This document shows positions 5,776-7,128 of a DNA stretch of 7,128 bases, piece after piece (the first letter of the stretch is position 1; each line of letters opens with the position of its first letter). The position numbers and the translations under genes are program-made. This DNA comes from CAUZEO01 sp963578625 (GTDB lineage Bacteria > Verrucomicrobiota > Kiritimatiellia > SLOV01). The stretch covers positions 1 through 7,128 of the forward strand of contig CAUZEO010000278.1 in the NCBI GenBank assembly GCA_963578625.1, in the 5' to 3' direction. The notes under the pieces are model-generated. The model made no database searches. It was given only the letters and a program-made list of their open reading frames with translations, and was not told the origin of the DNA.

Positions 5776-6558
5776 ATGAAATTGGAGAACAGGGTCGCGG
5801 TAGTAACTGGTGGGGCCAGCGGCATTGGAAAAGCCATTGCGTACGCATTCGCGGACGAAGGCGCGGATGTGGCAATCCTGGATATCGATGTCCCGGGCGC
5901 GAACGTGGTGGCTGAAGCTATTCGGGGGAAAGGGCGAAAGGCTATCGTGTGCGAGTGTGACGTTGGTTACTCGGATCCAGTGGTCCATGCATTCGAGCAG
6001 ACGCTGCAGGCGCTGGGCGGCGTTGACATCCTGGTGAACAACACCGGGATCATCCGCCAGAGCCCGGTGGTCGATACGCCGGAGGAGGATTGGGACCTGA
6101 TCCTTCGAACGAATCTGAAGAGCGTTTTTCTCTGTTCCAAGGCGGCGGCGAAGCAGATGATCGGACAGGGTCGAGGCGGCCGGATCATTTCCATTTCCAG
6201 CATTCATGCCGTGGTCAGCGAACCGAATTGTAGTCACTACACTGCGGCGAAAGGAGGCATCGAGGCATTCAGTCGAACACTGGCGTCTGAGCTTGCCCCG
6301 CACAAAATTACAGTCAACTGGATCCGCCCGGGCGCTACCTACACAGAGCTGACAGTTCCCATGTACACGGATGCGGTCGTGAAATCACTATACGAACGGG
6401 TTCCGATGAAGGAGATCGCTCAAGCGGAATGGATCGCCTCCGGTGCGGTATTTCTTGCTAGTGACGAATCCCGCTACATGACCGGACAGCACTTAACCAT
6501 CGACGGTGGGTATGTCATGGACGGGAGTTTGCCGGGAGCCGTGTATTGGGAGGAGTAA
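5776..6558 (+). CDS. Short-chain dehydrogenase/reductase (classical SDR, NAD-preferring)
   Basis: A 260-residue protein, standard for classical SDRs. The Rossmann cofactor motif is T-G-G-A-S-G-I-G (11-18). Asp36 at the end of the second strand (L-D-I-D) predicts NAD(H) rather than NADP(H). N-N-T-G (88-91) replaces the commoner N-N-A-G. The catalytic tetrad is Asn113, Ser142, Tyr155 and Lys159 (Y-T-A-A-K), followed by R-P-G (184-186) and the C-terminal I-D-G-G-Y (242-246) typical of FabG, gluconate or glucose dehydrogenase-like members. It is soluble and cytoplasmic. The start is supported by AAGGAG at 5761-5766, 9 nt upstream. Likely substrates are a sugar, sugar acid or another secondary alcohol, given the neighbouring sugar kinase, but this is inference. 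It may share a transcript with the metallohydrolase gene 76 nt upstream. Confidence 0.94.
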   Translation: MKLENRVAVVTGGASGIGKAIAYAFADEGADVAILDIDVPGANVVAEAIRGKGRKAIVCECDVGYSDPVVHAFEQTLQALGGVDILVNNTGIIRQSPVVDTPEEDWDLILRTNLKSVFLCSKAAAKQMIGQGRGGRIISISSIHAVVSEPNCSHYTAAKGGIEAFSRTLASELAPHKITVNWIRPGATYTELTVPMYTDAVVKSLYERVPMKEIAQAEWIASGAVFLASDESRYMTGQHLTIDGGYVMDGSLPGAVYWEE

Positions 6559-6591
6559 AGCAGAGCGCACTCCAAATTTTCATTTTCGTAT

Positions 6592-6615
6592 CGAGGATCG
6601 TCGGCGCGATTCTCG
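6592..6615 (-). terminator. Hairpin directly after the sugar kinase stop, possible terminator
   Basis: CGAGGATCG (6592-6600) and CGATTCTCG (6607-6615) form a 9-bp stem with one G-U pair and a 6-base loop. On the minus strand the stem begins right after the kinase TGA (6618-6616) and is followed by A/T-rich sequence (ATACGAAAATGAAAATTT) rather than a clean U-run. It sits between two convergent genes and may act weakly, or in both directions. Confidence 0.4.
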
Positions 6616-7128
6616 TCAGCGCGCATCGGCGAGGAACTTTTCCAGCTCTTCCATCGTCGGGATCCCATCCCGGCCGCCCAGGCGGGTCGCGCAGAGCGCG
6701 GCGGCACCAGAGGCTAATCGCACCGCTTCTATTGTATTCATACTCCAGCTGAGTGCGAGAGCGTACACGCCATGGAAGACGTCTCCGCAACCGGTGGTGT
6801 CCACGACCTCAACCGGGAACGCCGGATAATCAAACTCTCCGTCCGGTGTAGAAACAACACAGCCCGCCCCTCCACGGGTAATAATGAGGGTTTGTTCGGC
6901 GCTGGTTCGCAGCGTATTTATCATGCCGGCAGCTGTTTTTTCACCCGTACGCTGACCGGCGAACGCTTCGCCCAAGATAATGTGAGTTGCGAGGGCAAGC
7001 CCCTCCGAAACGCCCGGATACTCTCTCTCGAAATCAATGACGATTGGAATGCCGTTTTCACGGGCAGCGCGAGCCGCGTCCAACGAAGGTTCGGCAGCGT
7101 AGTGGTCCATCAGGAGACATCCTGTTTT
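6616..7128 (-). CDS. PfkB-family (ribokinase-like) sugar kinase, C-terminal part (runs off the right edge)
   Basis: The frame is open from the right edge (first codons K-T-G-C-L-L before the internal ATG at 7110) to the TGA at 6616, giving 170 residues, roughly the C-terminal half of a family member of about 300. The diagnostic PfkB signature 2 is D-T-T-G-C-G-D-V-F-H-G, containing the anion hole and the catalytic Asp (G-C-G-D), with Cys replacing the usual Ala of G-A-G-D. L-I-I-T-R-G-G-A-G upstream corresponds to the ATP-site region (usually V-T-x-G-x-x-G). Family members phosphorylate sugars, nucleosides or sugar acids with ATP. The substrate-binding N-terminal domain is outside the window, so specificity is not readable. 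The ATG at 7110 is internal and not the start. The gene converges on the SDR gene with a 57-nt gap. Confidence 0.92.
   Translation of the reverse strand, partial: KTGCLLMDHYAAEPSLDAARAARENGIPIVIDFEREYPGVSEGLALATHIILGEAFAGQRTGEKTAAGMINTLRTSAEQTLIITRGGAGCVVSTPDGEFDYPAFPVEVVDTTGCGDVFHGVYALALSWSMNTIEAVRLASGAAALCATRLGGRDGIPTMEELEKFLADAR

Noticed and set aside
4821..6303. Long minus-strand ORFs (291 and 341 codons) antisense to the metallohydrolase and SDR genes
   Set aside because: They are arginine-, proline- and histidine-rich shadow frames without recognisable domains, opposite genes with clear catalytic motifs.
1..7128. CRISPR array, tRNA/rRNA gene, insertion sequence or phage/defence module
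   Set aside because: I saw no regularly spaced repeats, cloverleaf, transposase, integrase or defence-type domains. All large frames are explained by metabolic enzyme families.

Overview
The window is bacterial DNA of moderately high GC content. It is densely coded, with seven protein genes on both strands, two of them cut by the window edges, and no RNA gene or insertion sequence that I can see. The gene types (CehA/McbA-type metallohydrolase, PIG-L deacetylase, acyl-esterase-like alpha/beta hydrolase, SDR dehydrogenase, PfkB sugar kinase, bacterial deiodinase-like redoxin) suggest a Gram-negative environmental heterotroph of the Planctomycetota/Verrucomicrobiota/Lentisphaerota/Hydrogenedentota kind. 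No phylogenetic marker is present, so this placement is inference only.

Layout, left to right: (1) 1-356, minus, the N-terminal part of a patatin-like phospholipase; (2) 371-1432, minus, an alpha/beta hydrolase directly upstream of the patatin gene, probably in the same operon; (3) a divergent intergenic region (1457-1636) with a candidate sigma70-type promoter and an AGGG-TCTGT-CCCT inverted repeat; (4) 1637-2407, plus, a PIG-L/LmbE-family deacetylase with a TTG start; (5) 2416-3039, minus, a deiodinase-family redoxin whose reading frame contains one in-frame TGA; (6) a second divergent region (3040-3194) with a TATAAT box and a GATCAG-T-CTGATC palindrome; (7) 3195-5699, plus, a large CehA/McbA-family metallohydrolase with a natural six-histidine run near its end; (8) a short spacer with GAATGAC repeats; (9) 5776-6558, plus, a classical SDR oxidoreductase; (10) 6616-7128, minus, the C-terminal part of a PfkB-family sugar kinase.

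The main discovery is the gene at 2416-3039. Conventional calling gives two fragments separated by a TGA stop. The fragments are in the same frame, and the TGA falls exactly at the catalytic selenocysteine position of the iodothyronine deiodinase family (G-S-Y-T-U-P-P-F). The message just after the TGA folds by eye into a good bacterial SECIS hairpin: the apical loop AGGUU starts 17 nt after the UGA on a 6-bp stem. Two histidines downstream match the positions I recall for the catalytic histidines of animal deiodinases. Three other genes here end with TGA, so wholesale recoding of TGA is not the explanation. I read it as an exported bacterial deiodinase-like selenoprotein of 207 residues.

The genes do not form an obvious single pathway. 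Most are hydrolases or redox enzymes of small-molecule and carbohydrate breakdown (esterase, deacetylase, metallohydrolase, SDR, sugar kinase). The selenoprotein is transcribed divergently from the metallohydrolase and may share control with it.
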